From an uncultured Actinoplanes sp. (GTDB lineage: Bacteria; Actinomycetota; Actinomycetes; Mycobacteriales; Micromonosporaceae), in assembly GCA_934667465.1 (NCBI GenBank), contig CAKUMG010000122.1, forward strand, positions 1-10,455: DNA of 10,455 nt, in the 5' to 3' direction. Below the pieces are notes generated by a model. That model was not told the DNA's origin, ran no database searches, and saw only the letters and a list, made by a program, of their open reading frames with translations. Positions 1-6,684 of this stretch are shown here, in pieces; positions within the stretch are counted from its first letter, which is position 1; each line of letters opens with the position of its first letter. Made by a program: the position numbers and the translations under genes.

Positions 1-264
1 CTGGCCGCTCTCGTCCGGCAGGACCTGGGGCTGCGTGGTGTCGAGCTCCGCGGGCGGCTCGGGCGCCGGCTCGACGGGCGCACCGGTGACCGGGTGGAAC
101 GTCAGCTGGGCGGTGCGCCCGATGACGGCGGCGGCCTCGGCCGGGTCCTGCAGTCCGGGCAGCTCCACGCCGATCCGGCGCTCGCCGGAGCGCGCGAGCG
201 TGGGCTCGCTGACGCCGAGGGCGTCCACGCGGCGCCGCAGCACCTCGAGCGCGCGGTCGGTGGT
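1..264 (-). other. SecD/SecDF P1-type domain, in frame with the downstream half of the RHS gene, running off the left edge
   Basis: The last 88 codons before the edge read TTDRALEVLRRRVDALG, then VSEPTLARSGERRIGVELPG, LQDPAEAAAVIGRTAQL and TFHPV, then a Pro/Glu linker and VLPDESGQ. This is the hallmark pattern of the first periplasmic domain of the translocase subunit SecD: Rx3-RV-ALGVxEP, then G-xRIxVELPGxxDPxxA, then IGRTAQLxF. The matching family is known from recall of SecD and actinobacterial SecDF variants, not from a search. In a normal SecD this part follows an N-terminal membrane segment and a GLDLxGG motif; here it follows a YD repeat with neither. Whether the membrane-spanning remainder of SecD follows lies outside the window. 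The in-frame join is seen directly; its biological reality is uncertain. Confidence 0.72.
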
Positions 265-1699
265 CTGGGCGGTGGCGGCGACGCCGTTGCCGTCGCGGGT
301 CTCGACGATCCGGTCGCGGTCGTCGTAGGTGAAGCCGCGTTCCTGCAGCGCGCCGGGCGGGAACTCGGTGGTGAGCTGGCCGCCGCCGTCGTACTGGTAG
401 GTCGTGACGAAGCCCTCGGGGTCGGTGTTCTTGGTGACCTGCCCGGCGCTGTTGTACTCGTACTTGTAGAGGTCCTTGTCGAGGTCGAGCGACTTGACCG
501 ACAGCAGGTCGCCGTCGGCGCCGTAGGTGTTGCTGAGCTTGTTGCCCTGCGGGTCCTCGAACGACGTCGGGAACGACGGGTGGGTGGCGCTGGTGTATCC
601 GGCCACCGAGCGGGCGCCGGTCGGCAGGGTCGCGCTGGTCGGGTTGCCGGCGCCGTCGAAGCCGTACGAGATGCTGCTGCCGAGCCCGTTGGTGGTGGAG
701 GCGACGTCGCTGTTGGCCGTCCAGGTCTTCGACTGCTCGTGGCCCAGCGGGTCGATCGCCTTGGTCTGCCGGCCCTCGTCGTCGAAGTGATAGGTCGAGG
801 TGGAACTCGGTGAGGTTGCCGTCCGCGTCGTAGGTGAACGGGCCGTGCACGCCGCCGGTCCAGTCGGTCATGCGCACGACGCGGTTCTCGCCGTCGTACT
901 CGCTCATCGTGGTGACCCGGCCGTTGGGGTCGTAGATCGCGGCGAGCCGGTCGTCGTGGCCCGCGTCGTAGTTCACCTTGATGGTGACGTCGTTGTTGTT
1001 GCTCATCTCCTGCAGCGCGCCGCCGGAGTGGAACAGCCAGACGTCCTCCGACTCGGTCCACTTCAGGGTCCACTTGCCGTCGCCGCCCTTGCTCAGCTTG
1101 GCGTCGATGCCGGTGGGCGAGGTGTAGGAGCCGCTCGACGTCCTGGTGAACGTGCTGGTGAAGCCGGTGGGCCCGTGGAACACGACCTTGTCGGAGGCGA
1201 TCTCGAGCCGGACGTCCGCGCCGGTGGTCATGCTCCAGCCGCGGCCGAACGCGCCGGAGCCCTCGGAGCGGTTGTTGTAGACGTGCGACAGGTCGGTGGA
1301 GTAGCCGCGGGCGCCGATGCTCAGGTCGTGGTAGCGCACCATGACGTTGCCGTTGGCGGTGTTGACGAGCAGTTGCAGGCGGTCGGCGAGTTGCCGCAGC
1401 TCGACCGGGTACCAGTCCTGCATGCCGATGCCCGGCTTCTCGACGCCGGAGGCGGGCCGGACGCCGTCCGGGTCGGTGCTCGCCGTCCGGGACGAGGCGG
1501 GCGCGCCGCCGATGCCGGGGGTGGTCCGGGCCGCACCGGGGACGTCGGCGCGGGGAGCGAGCGCGGGGTTCAGCAGGGATGGTGGGGCGGGAGCGGGAGG
1601 GGCCGCCCGGCCCGGGGTGCCGGCCGCGGTGGCTGTCAGGACGACAAGGGTGGTGATCAGTGCGCCGAGGCGGCGGTGTGGCACGGAGAAGGGGCTCAT
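1..1699 (-). pseudogene. Secreted RHS/YD-repeat protein with internal frame break, fused to a SecD-like P1 domain; 3' end beyond window
   Basis: The gene starts at ATG 1699, preceded by AAGGAG. Residues 1-30 look like a Sec signal peptide (RR, then LGALITTLVVLTATAAG), followed by a Pro/Ala-rich linker to about residue 85. Residues ~110-165 resemble the DUF6531 domain that opens many RHS proteins (NGNVMVRYHDLSIGARGYS, then FGRGWSMT). YD repeats follow (IYDPNGRVTT, SEYDGENRV, FTYDADGNLT). The first frame is convincing to about residue 300 (position 800). The repeats then continue in another frame (TYHFDDEGRQTKAIDPLGH, YEYNSAGQVTKNTDPEGF, YQYDGGGQL, FTYDDRDRIVETRDGNG). That second frame has a stop at 868-870 and no credible start, so one polypeptide would need a corrected or shifted frame. 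After position ~264 the protein becomes SecD-like. RHS proteins are usually secreted or surface polymorphic proteins, some ending in toxins; no toxin domain is visible. A sequencing error instead of a true pseudogene is possible. Confidence 0.72.
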
Positions 1700-1703
1700 C
1701 GAT

Positions 1704-1709
1704 CTCCTT
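1704..1709 (-). promoter_or_regulatory. Ribosome binding site of the RHS gene
   Basis: AAGGAG on the minus strand, four bases before ATG 1699. It fixes this start against a longer reading frame that opens at 1727, which is in a different frame and gives Arg/Pro-rich sequence without domain features. Confidence 0.7.
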
Positions 1710-1756
1710 CGCTGGGTGTGGCGTCACCCTGGCGTGGAGTCCTACATCCGCCCTAC

Positions 1757-1766
1757 ACAGCGCTGT
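1757..1766. promoter_or_regulatory. Palindrome ACAGCGCTGT upstream of the RHS gene, candidate operator
   Basis: A perfect 10-bp palindrome about 58 bases upstream of the RHS start. Just beside it the minus strand carries TGTAGG twice in direct orientation (1752-1757 and 1741-1746), 11 bases apart, about one helical turn. No convincing -10/-35 pair was found here, so the regulatory role is inference from position and symmetry only. Confidence 0.3.
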
Positions 1767-1773
1767 ATGGCCC

Positions 1774-1836
1774 GCGGAAACAGCACGGCGACGCCGCCGC
1801 GCGGGCGAGAGGCGGAAACAGCACGGCGACGCCGCC
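1774..1836. repeat. 25-bp perfect direct repeat, 38-bp period
   Basis: Two identical 25-base copies lie at 1774-1798 and 1812-1836 (each begins GCGGAAACAGCACGGCGACG). The sequence after the first copy (about 1788-1812) is repeated with few changes at about 1846-1871, so the whole segment looks like an imperfect tandem duplication of the sequence around the terminator hairpin. Two copies only, so not a CRISPR array. It probably arose by slippage or duplication. Confidence 0.7.
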
Positions 1837-1860
1837 CCGGGCCGGGGTGACGCCGCCGTG
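1822..1860 (-). terminator. Strong hairpin after ngcG, probable operon terminator
   Basis: On the minus strand a 17-base arm (CACGGCGGCGTCACCCC) pairs with GGGGCGGCGTCGCCGTG across a five-base loop GGCCC, with one mismatch and two G-T pairs. It begins 14 bases after the ngcG stop and is followed by CTGTTTCC, a weak T tract typical of actinobacterial terminators. Position and stem strength support termination of the regulator-transporter operon before the RHS gene. Confidence 0.65.
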
Positions 1861-1874
1861 CGGGTGAGAGGGTG

Positions 1875-2804
1875 CTACTTGCTCGCCCCGGCCGTGAGGC
1901 CGGACTGGATCTGGCGCTGGAAGAACGCGTACACGATGATCATCGGCAGGATGGAGAGGGTCAGGGCGGCGAACAGGGCCGCCCAGTTGGCCTGGTAGCC
2001 CGCCGAGACCGAGATGTTGGCGATGCCCTGGGTGAGCACCCACTTCTCGTCGGCGCCCTGGCCCTGCATGATGGCGACCGGCAGCAGGTACTGGTTCCAC
2101 TGGCCGACCACGTTGAAGATCGTGATGCTGATCAGGCCGCTCTTCGCCATGGGCAGCATGACCTGGAAGAACAGCCGGGTGTGCGACGCGCCGTCGACGA
2201 CCGCCGCCTCCGCCACGTGGTTCGGCAGGGTCTTGAAGAAGGCCGTCATGAAGAAGACGGTGAACGGCAGCGAGTAGGCCGTGTAGACCAGGATCAGGCC
2301 GAGGTACGTGTTGAGCAGGCCGAGGTTCTGCAGGATCAGGAAGAGCGGGACGATCGCCATGAAGACCGGGAAGGCCATGCCCGACACGAACAGGTAGTAG
2401 ATGAACTTGTTGCCGAAGAACTTGTAGCGGGCGAGGACGTAGGCCGCCATCGAGCCGAAGACCATCGTGGCCGTGGTGCTGCAGGCGACGACGAAGATGC
2501 TGTTCAGGAAGTAGCGGCCGATGTGGGCCTCGGTCCAGGCCGTCTTGTAGGTCTCGAAGGAGAGCGCGCTCGGCAGGCTGAACGGCGCCTCGGTGAAGAT
2601 CTCGGCGTTGCTCTTGAACGAGGCGAGCACGACCCAGATCAGCGGGGCGATGACGAGCAGGCCCCAGATGGCGAGCGCGACGTGCGCGAAGCCGCCGAAG
2701 AGCTTGCTGTCCTTCTTCTCGCTGCTGACGCCCGCGCTCCTGCGGGGTCCGGGGTAGTCGACCGAGCCGGGGGGCGGGGCGGTGACGTCGGTGGTGTTGG
2801 TCAT
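1875..2804 (-). CDS. ngcG: N-acetylglucosamine/chitobiose ABC transporter permease NgcG
   Basis: A 309-residue inner-membrane permease of the MalG class, the second half of the heterodimeric channel. A polar N-terminus (to ~38) precedes six hydrophobic segments at about 39-63, 99-126, 133-158, 166-190, 222-246 and 273-296. The cytoplasmic EAA loop that docks the ATPase is intact from residue 199 (EAAVVDGASHTRLFFQVMLP). Family assignment to a carbohydrate importer is firm. The specific substrate rests on the NgcE-like binding protein two genes upstream. The gene starts 19 bases after ngcF with GGGAG as binding site, so the two are almost certainly cotranscribed, and it ends the operon at the hairpin at 1822-1860. 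Streptomyces NgcEFG likewise has no ATPase gene in its operon and shares MsiK; none is seen here either. Confidence 0.9.
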   Translation of the reverse strand: MTNTTDVTAPPPGSVDYPGPRRSAGVSSEKKDSKLFGGFAHVALAIWGLLVIAPLIWVVLASFKSNAEIFTEAPFSLPSALSFETYKTAWTEAHIGRYFLNSIFVVACSTTATMVFGSMAAYVLARYKFFGNKFIYYLFVSGMAFPVFMAIVPLFLILQNLGLLNTYLGLILVYTAYSLPFTVFFMTAFFKTLPNHVAEAAVVDGASHTRLFFQVMLPMAKSGLISITIFNVVGQWNQYLLPVAIMQGQGADEKWVLTQGIANISVSAGYQANWAALFAALTLSILPMIIVYAFFQRQIQSGLTAGASK

Positions 2805-2823
2805 CTCAGGCTCCCGGTCCGGC

Positions 2824-3747
2824 TCAGAGCTCGACGTTGTCGCGCCGGGTGACCCGCAGGGTCAGCGCCGCGAACGTGAGGGTCAGGAAGAACAGCACGA
2901 CGCCCATGGCCGAGGCGTAGCCGAACTGCGCGTAGTCCTGCATGTTGCGGAAGATCTCCAGACCGAGCACGGTGGTCGCGCCGTCGGGGCCGCCGCGGTC
3001 GACGGACATGACGTTGACCAGAGCGAAGGCGTCGAAGGCCGCGATGCCCAGATAGACCCAGGCGACCTGCAGCGTGTTCCACAGCAGCGGCAGCGTGATC
3101 TTGAAGAAGAGGGTGCCGCGGGTGGCGCCGTCGAGCGCCGCCGCCTCGTAGATCTCCGTGGGAATGGAGCCCATGCCGGCGGAGAAGAGCACGACGTAGA
3201 AGCCGACCGCCTGCCAGACCAGCACGGCGAGGATGGACCAGAGGGCGAGGTTCTTGTCGGCGAGGAAGAGGATCGCGCCGTCCGCGTCGACCAGGCCGAT
3301 CTGCTTGACCAGGCCGTTGATCAGGCCGCTGTCGTCCGGGGAGTAGACCCGGGCGAAGATGACCGCTACCAGCGCCAGGGCCAGCAGCTGCGGGAAGAAG
3401 AAGACGACCCGGTAGAACTTCGAGCCGCGTACGCCGGTCATCATCCCGCCCTTGCTGCCGCCACCCACGTTGAGCAGGAAGGCGAAGAAGAGCGCGATCG
3501 CGATCGTGGCCAGCGGCATCACGACCAGCAGCACGGCGTGGTGCTGGATGGCCTTCCAGAACGTGGTGTCCTGGAAGAGCTTCGTGAAGTTGTCGAAGCC
3601 GATGTACTCGACGTCGGGCGAGAAGCCGCGCCAGTTGGTGAGCGACAGCTGGAAGGCCTGGAGGTAGGCCGCGACCACGAACGTCGCGTAGATCGCCACC
3701 GGCACGACCAGGAAGCCGATGATGAACGGGTACCTGCCGTGCTTCAT
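2824..3747 (-). CDS. ngcF: N-acetylglucosamine/chitobiose ABC transporter permease NgcF
   Basis: A 307-residue permease of the MalF/UgpA class, partner of NgcG. The N-terminus opens directly with a membrane segment (about residues 7-33). Further segments lie at about 70-93, 112-133, 167-191, 222-245 and 278-299. The EAA loop begins at residue 201 (EAAALDGATRGTLFFKITLP), with the conserved Gly and the LP at its end. Start ATG 3747 follows GGAG at eight bases. It is 158 bases from ngcE, and that gap holds a GC-rich hairpin which may lower permease expression relative to the binding protein. The sugar importer class is certain. The substrate is inferred from NgcE. Confidence 0.9.
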   Translation of the reverse strand: MKHGRYPFIIGFLVVPVAIYATFVVAAYLQAFQLSLTNWRGFSPDVEYIGFDNFTKLFQDTTFWKAIQHHAVLLVVMPLATIAIALFFAFLLNVGGGSKGGMMTGVRGSKFYRVVFFFPQLLALALVAVIFARVYSPDDSGLINGLVKQIGLVDADGAILFLADKNLALWSILAVLVWQAVGFYVVLFSAGMGSIPTEIYEAAALDGATRGTLFFKITLPLLWNTLQVAWVYLGIAAFDAFALVNVMSVDRGGPDGATTVLGLEIFRNMQDYAQFGYASAMGVVLFFLTLTFAALTLRVTRRDNVEL

Positions 3748-3869
3748 GGTTCTTGCTCCGTCCGTGATGCGGGGATTGCCGAGCAGATTTTCCGTACGGC
3801 GGGGAGTGGCGAGCGGGCGGCGGCCCGCGCGGCGGGGACTGCCGATGGGGGCGGCAGAGCGAAGCGGGG

Positions 3870-3899
3870 CCGGGCCCGCGGGTGAACCCGCGGGCCCGG
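3870..3899 (-). terminator. Perfect 13-bp GC hairpin between ngcE and ngcF (attenuator or mRNA stabiliser)
   Basis: CCGGGCCCGCGGG pairs fully with CCCGCGGGCCCGG around a four-base loop (TTCA in the transcript). The stem begins six bases after the ngcE stop codon. No T run follows, so it is more likely a partial terminator or a 3' stabilising structure for the ngcE message than a full stop, because ngcF and ngcG depend on upstream transcription unless a promoter exists in the 3748-3869 gap; none was recognised there. Stem-loops after the binding-protein gene are well known in sugar ABC operons such as malE-malF. Confidence 0.7.
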
Positions 3900-3905
3900 A
3901 CTACA

Positions 3906-5342
3906 TCAGCGGGTGAACTTCTCGATCGACGAGTCGTTCTTGATCGCGTCGGCGGCCTTCTGCATGCGGGCGCAGAACTTGTCGGCCGTGCCGCCCTGGT
4001 ACATCAGCTCGTTGGTGGCGGCGCGCAGCTCGTCGTCGAGCTTCTTGTACCAGGTGTCGAAGCGGAAGGCGAACGTGTCGGCGCCCGCCGCGACCAGCGC
4101 GGTGTTGCTCGACGTGAGGCCCGCGCTGATCGTCATGCCGTCGGTGGCCCCGGCGACGACGGTCAGCGTCTTGGTGAGCTCGGTGAAGCCCACGGCGCCG
4201 GCCTTGGAGAGCATGTGGCGCAGGAACTCCATGCCGCCGCGCGGGTTCTTGCCCTTGGCGGCGACGAAGTACTGCTCGCCGGCCGCGGCGTACAGGGCGG
4301 TGACGGGCAGCTTGTCGGCGGCGGTGACGCTCGGGATCGGCATCAGCTGGTAGTCGAAGCCGGCCGGGGTGTCCTTGGCCTGCTCGTTCTCCAGCCACGA
4401 CCCGGACGGGTAGAGGCCGACCTTGTACTGGTTCTGCTGCAGCTGGACCTCGGTGTGCTTAAGGCCGAGGAACGACTTGTTCGAGTACGTCGCGCCGACC
4501 TTGGCCCACGCCTCGGCGGCCTGCTTGACGGCGTCGTTGGTCCAGGCGCCGGCCTCGAGGTTGTCGATGTTCTTGAGGATGTCGGCGCCACCGATCTTCG
4601 CGGCGCTGGTGAGAAGCAGGGTGTACATGTAGTACGGAGCGTTGGCGCCCGCGTACCCGAACGGCGTGATGCCCTTGGCCTTCATCGCCTCGAGCAGGGT
4701 GGTGAAGTCGGCCCAGGTGGTGGGGACGGTCCAGCCGTTGTCCTTGAAGAGCTTGCCGGAGTACCAGAGGCCGAAGACCGTGAAGGCGTAGTTGAGCACG
4801 TACGGCTTGCCGTTGAACGTGCCCTGCTCGACGGTGCCCGGGATCAGGGTGTCCTTGACGGTCTTGCCGGCGATGTCCAGCGACGGGGCCGCGAACAGGT
4901 CGGTCAGGTCCTGGACCTGCTGGGCCTGGACGAGGGCGCCCTGGTCCATCATCTTCGAGCCGGAGTTGTTGATCATGTCGGGCGGGTTGTTGCCCGTGAA
5001 CCGCGGCTGGACGACGGTGGCGATCTCCTCGGCCTGGCTGAAGGCGACCTTGGAGTTCGGGAACAGCTTGTTGTACGACGGGATGTCGATGTCCGTCGCG
5101 TACTTGGTGCCGAGGCCACCGTTGAAGATCACGATCTCCAGCGGCGCGTCCTCCTTGATGCCCAGCGGGTTGGTGTCGGAGACGGTGCCCGCGGGCTTCT
5201 CGGCGTTGTCGTCCGAGTCGCCACCGCCGCCGCCGACGCAGGCGGAGAGCATGCTCACGGCGGGGGTGGCCAGCAGACCGACGGCGGCGGCACGGCGCAG
5301 CAGCGTACGGCGGTCGACCTCGGGCTTCAAGATGTCGGTCAT
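3906..5342 (-). CDS. ngcE: N-acetylglucosamine/diacetylchitobiose-binding lipoprotein NgcE
   Basis: A 478-residue extracellular solute-binding protein, family 1. The N-terminus carries twin-arginine-like pairs (DRRTLLRR, residues 10-17), a hydrophobic stretch and a lipobox LSAC with the lipidated cysteine at 35, then a Gly/Asp/Ser linker. The mature part matches the NgcE pattern as recalled: LGIKEDAPLEIVIFNGGLG, QPRFTGNNPPDMINNSG, DLTDLF, then GTVEQGTFNGKPYVLNYAFT, LWYS, GWTVPTTW, YPSGSWLENE and a C-terminal AADAIKNDSSIEKF. Length and motif order fit the family. It should bind GlcNAc and chitobiose at the cell surface and deliver them to NgcFG. Start ATG 5342 has GAGGA eight bases upstream. 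It follows the regulator gene by 61 bases, and no separate promoter is evident there. A related amino sugar as ligand cannot be excluded. Confidence 0.88.
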   Translation of the reverse strand: MTDILKPEVDRRTLLRRAAAVGLLATPAVSMLSACVGGGGGDSDDNAEKPAGTVSDTNPLGIKEDAPLEIVIFNGGLGTKYATDIDIPSYNKLFPNSKVAFSQAEEIATVVQPRFTGNNPPDMINNSGSKMMDQGALVQAQQVQDLTDLFAAPSLDIAGKTVKDTLIPGTVEQGTFNGKPYVLNYAFTVFGLWYSGKLFKDNGWTVPTTWADFTTLLEAMKAKGITPFGYAGANAPYYMYTLLLTSAAKIGGADILKNIDNLEAGAWTNDAVKQAAEAWAKVGATYSNKSFLGLKHTEVQLQQNQYKVGLYPSGSWLENEQAKDTPAGFDYQLMPIPSVTAADKLPVTALYAAAGEQYFVAAKGKNPRGGMEFLRHMLSKAGAVGFTELTKTLTVVAGATDGMTISAGLTSSNTALVAAGADTFAFRFDTWYKKLDDELRAATNELMYQGGTADKFCARMQKAADAIKNDSSIEKFTR

Positions 5343-5403
5343 GCACTTACTCCTCAGGGTGTGATCCGTGCCGGGCGTGGTGCGCGTGGAGCCGGGAGCA
5401 GGT

Positions 5404-6363
5404 TCAGGGGGTGCTGCCGTCCTTGACGGCCTTGTGGCCGCTGACGGCCTGGGCGGTGCGCTGGAAGGCCGCGTTGGAGCGCTCGTGGGTGCGCTGCGCG
5501 ACGGCCACGTAGAGCAGATCGAGCACGACCAGCTGGGGGTGACGCGCGGACAGCGCGTCGGGCCGGAAGGTCGTGGCCTGGGTGGCGGTGAGCAGGACGA
5601 TGTCCGCGAGCTCGGCCAGCGGCGAGCGCGGGAAGCTGGTCAGGGCGATGGTGGTGGCGCCGCGGCTGCTCGCCTCGGCGAGCAGCTCGATGGTCTCGCC
5701 GGTCTCGCCGGAGTGCGAGATGCCGAGAGCGACATCGCTCGTACGGGACAGCGCGGCGCTCGCGAGTCCGTTGTGCACGTCGGTCCAGGCCCACGCGGCG
5801 ACGCCGATCCGGTGCAGGCTGAACTGCATCTCCTCGCCGACCAGCGCGCTGCCGCTGGCGCCGAAGATGTTGACCCGCGGCGCGGCGGCGATCGCGACGG
5901 CGGCCCGCTCCACCTCGGCGAGGTCGAGCAGCGACGCGGTGTCGTGCATGGCCCGGGTGTCGGCGGCCATGATCTGGCCGAGCACCCGTTCGAGGGGGTC
6001 GCTGGGCTGGATCTCGCGGCCGATGTCGACGGTCCAGCCCGACGAGCGGGCCCGGCCGGTCTCGGCGGCGATGCCCAGCCGCAGGTCGGCGTAGCCGTCG
6101 AAGCCGAGCGCCCGGCAGAACCGGGTGACCGTGGCCGGCGAGGTGCCGCTGCGCTCGGCCAGCTCGACAATGGTGGCGCGGGAGGCCGCGGCGGGGTCGT
6201 TGAGCACCTGCTCGGCGACGCGCTGCAGGGCGCCGGTGAACTCCGGGAGCAGCGTGCGGACCCGCATCAGGACACCTTCCTCCGCATTGCCGGGGGCCTG
6301 GGGACGCGCCGGCGAATCGACGACCGCGGTCGAGGCGGTGCCGTCCGCGTCTGGCTCGCCCAT
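5404..6363 (-). CDS. RpiR/MurR-family transcriptional regulator with SIS domain
   Basis: A 319-residue two-domain regulator. The N-terminal helix-turn-helix spans about residues 35-110 (TIVELAERSGTSPATVTRFC, then RALGFDGYADLRL), the HTH_6 pattern. The SIS phosphosugar-binding domain spans about 140-290 (NIFGASGSALVGEEMQ at 165-180 and GISHSGETGETIE at 214-226). Such proteins sense sugar phosphates; GlcNAc-6-P or a related amino-sugar phosphate is the likely effector here, by inference from the adjacent ngc genes. The chosen start ATG 6363 has GAAGGGA six bases upstream. Met-33 is an alternative that would keep the HTH. It is first in the operon, so it probably autoregulates along with ngcEFG. 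Whether it activates or represses cannot be read from sequence. Confidence 0.9.
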   Translation of the reverse strand: MGEPDADGTASTAVVDSPARPQAPGNAEEGVLMRVRTLLPEFTGALQRVAEQVLNDPAAASRATIVELAERSGTSPATVTRFCRALGFDGYADLRLGIAAETGRARSSGWTVDIGREIQPSDPLERVLGQIMAADTRAMHDTASLLDLAEVERAAVAIAAAPRVNIFGASGSALVGEEMQFSLHRIGVAAWAWTDVHNGLASAALSRTSDVALGISHSGETGETIELLAEASSRGATTIALTSFPRSPLAELADIVLLTATQATTFRPDALSARHPQLVVLDLLYVAVAQRTHERSNAAFQRTAQAVSGHKAVKDGSTP

Positions 6364-6399
6364 GGGCCGTCCCTTCAGAAAGGAGTATTAACTGTCGCG

Positions 6400-6413
6400 G
6401 TAAAAGTTCTTAC
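6400..6413. promoter_or_regulatory. Inverted repeat GTAAAAGTTCTTAC, candidate RpiR operator 1
   Basis: GTAA and TTAC arms flank an AAGTT-centred core, 37 bases upstream of the regulator start and overlapping the expected -10 region of the promoter at 6405-6433. Symmetric AT-rich sites centred on AAGTT or AAACTT are common upstream of actinobacterial sugar transporters with RpiR or ROK regulators. Assignment to this regulator is inference. Confidence 0.4.
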
Positions 6414-6433
6414 TGAAGGCCCCCTCGTGTCAA
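6405..6433 (-). promoter_or_regulatory. Candidate promoter of the rpiR-ngcEFG operon
   Basis: The minus strand has a perfect -35 hexamer TTGACA at 6428-6433. At 15-17 bases downstream lies TAAGAACT, a poor -10 match, so the assignment is tentative. The predicted start would be about 6398, leaving a leader of about 35 bases before ATG 6363. The flanking inverted repeats at 6400-6413 and 6443-6453 overlap or border it, which fits a regulated promoter. Confidence 0.42.
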
Positions 6434-6442
6434 GACTGTGGG

Positions 6443-6453
6443 TGAAGTTTTCA
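6443..6453. promoter_or_regulatory. Inverted repeat TGAAGTTTTCA, candidate RpiR operator 2
   Basis: TGAA and TTCA arms with a three-base spacer, just upstream of the candidate -35. It shares the AAGTT core with the site at 6400-6413; the centres are about 41 bases apart, close to four helical turns, which would suit cooperative binding of a dimeric or tetrameric RpiR protein. Confidence 0.38.
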
Positions 6454-6534
6454 AACCGTTACCAAGAGCACGTTCGTAAATACGCGTTACGGCGGAGCCG
6501 TTTGACACGCGTCGATCCCTGAATGCCGGGAAGG

Positions 6535-6550
6535 CGTGATAGCCATCACA
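6535..6550. promoter_or_regulatory. Near-consensus CRP-type site
   Basis: CGTGATAGCCATCACA matches the TGTGA-N6-TCACA consensus at all but the first base. It lies in the 351-bp intergenic region, about 100 bases upstream of the candidate -35 of the sugar operon. Actinobacterial Crp proteins use GTG-N8-CAC type sites, which this also satisfies. A role in cAMP-linked control of amino-sugar uptake is inference; the distance is rather long for a classical activator site. Confidence 0.4.
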
Positions 6551-6651
6551 GCACCCAATTTTGTCCCGTTTTGCTCATCGGGCAAACGACGGAAGGGCCA
6601 TCGTCCGTACGGCCGTCCGGGCACCCCTGACGACGGAAAGCACCCCCAACG

Positions 6652-6684
6652 CGAAACGCCCTCGCAATCCGCGAGGGCGTTTCG
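6652..6684 (-). terminator. Intrinsic terminator of murD2
   Basis: A perfect 14-bp stem CGAAACGCCCTCGC / GCGAGGGCGTTTCG with a five-base loop, 30 bases after the murD2 stop. On the minus strand the 3' arm ends GCGTTTCG. The symmetrical stem could also stop plus-strand readthrough. It separates murD2 from the downstream rpiR-ngc operon transcribed in the same direction. Confidence 0.8.

Noticed and set aside
790..810. Programmed ribosomal frameshift as explanation of the RHS frame change
   Set aside because: No slippery heptamer, stem-loop or pseudoknot was recognised at the shift, and the repeat spacing points to lost bases.
102..1727. Long open frame on the minus strand covering the RHS gene
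   Set aside because: It gives Arg/Pro-rich sequence without domains through most of its length, has no ribosome binding site, and is a third frame over the YD-repeat gene.
1774..1836. Possible CRISPR-like array
   Set aside because: Only two full copies, a 13-base gap and part of a terminator hairpin; no cas genes.
800..1867. Plus-strand frame antisense to the RHS gene
   Set aside because: Val/Ala/Gly/Arg-rich antisense shadow typical of high-GC codon use; no motif and no binding site.
2782..3885. Plus-strand frame antisense to ngcF
   Set aside because: Glu/Asp/Arg-rich shadow of a membrane protein gene; the opposite strand has clear permease motifs.
3882..5426. 514-codon plus-strand frame antisense to ngcE
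   Set aside because: Longer than ngcE but without recognisable domains; NgcE motifs and a lipobox decide for the minus strand.
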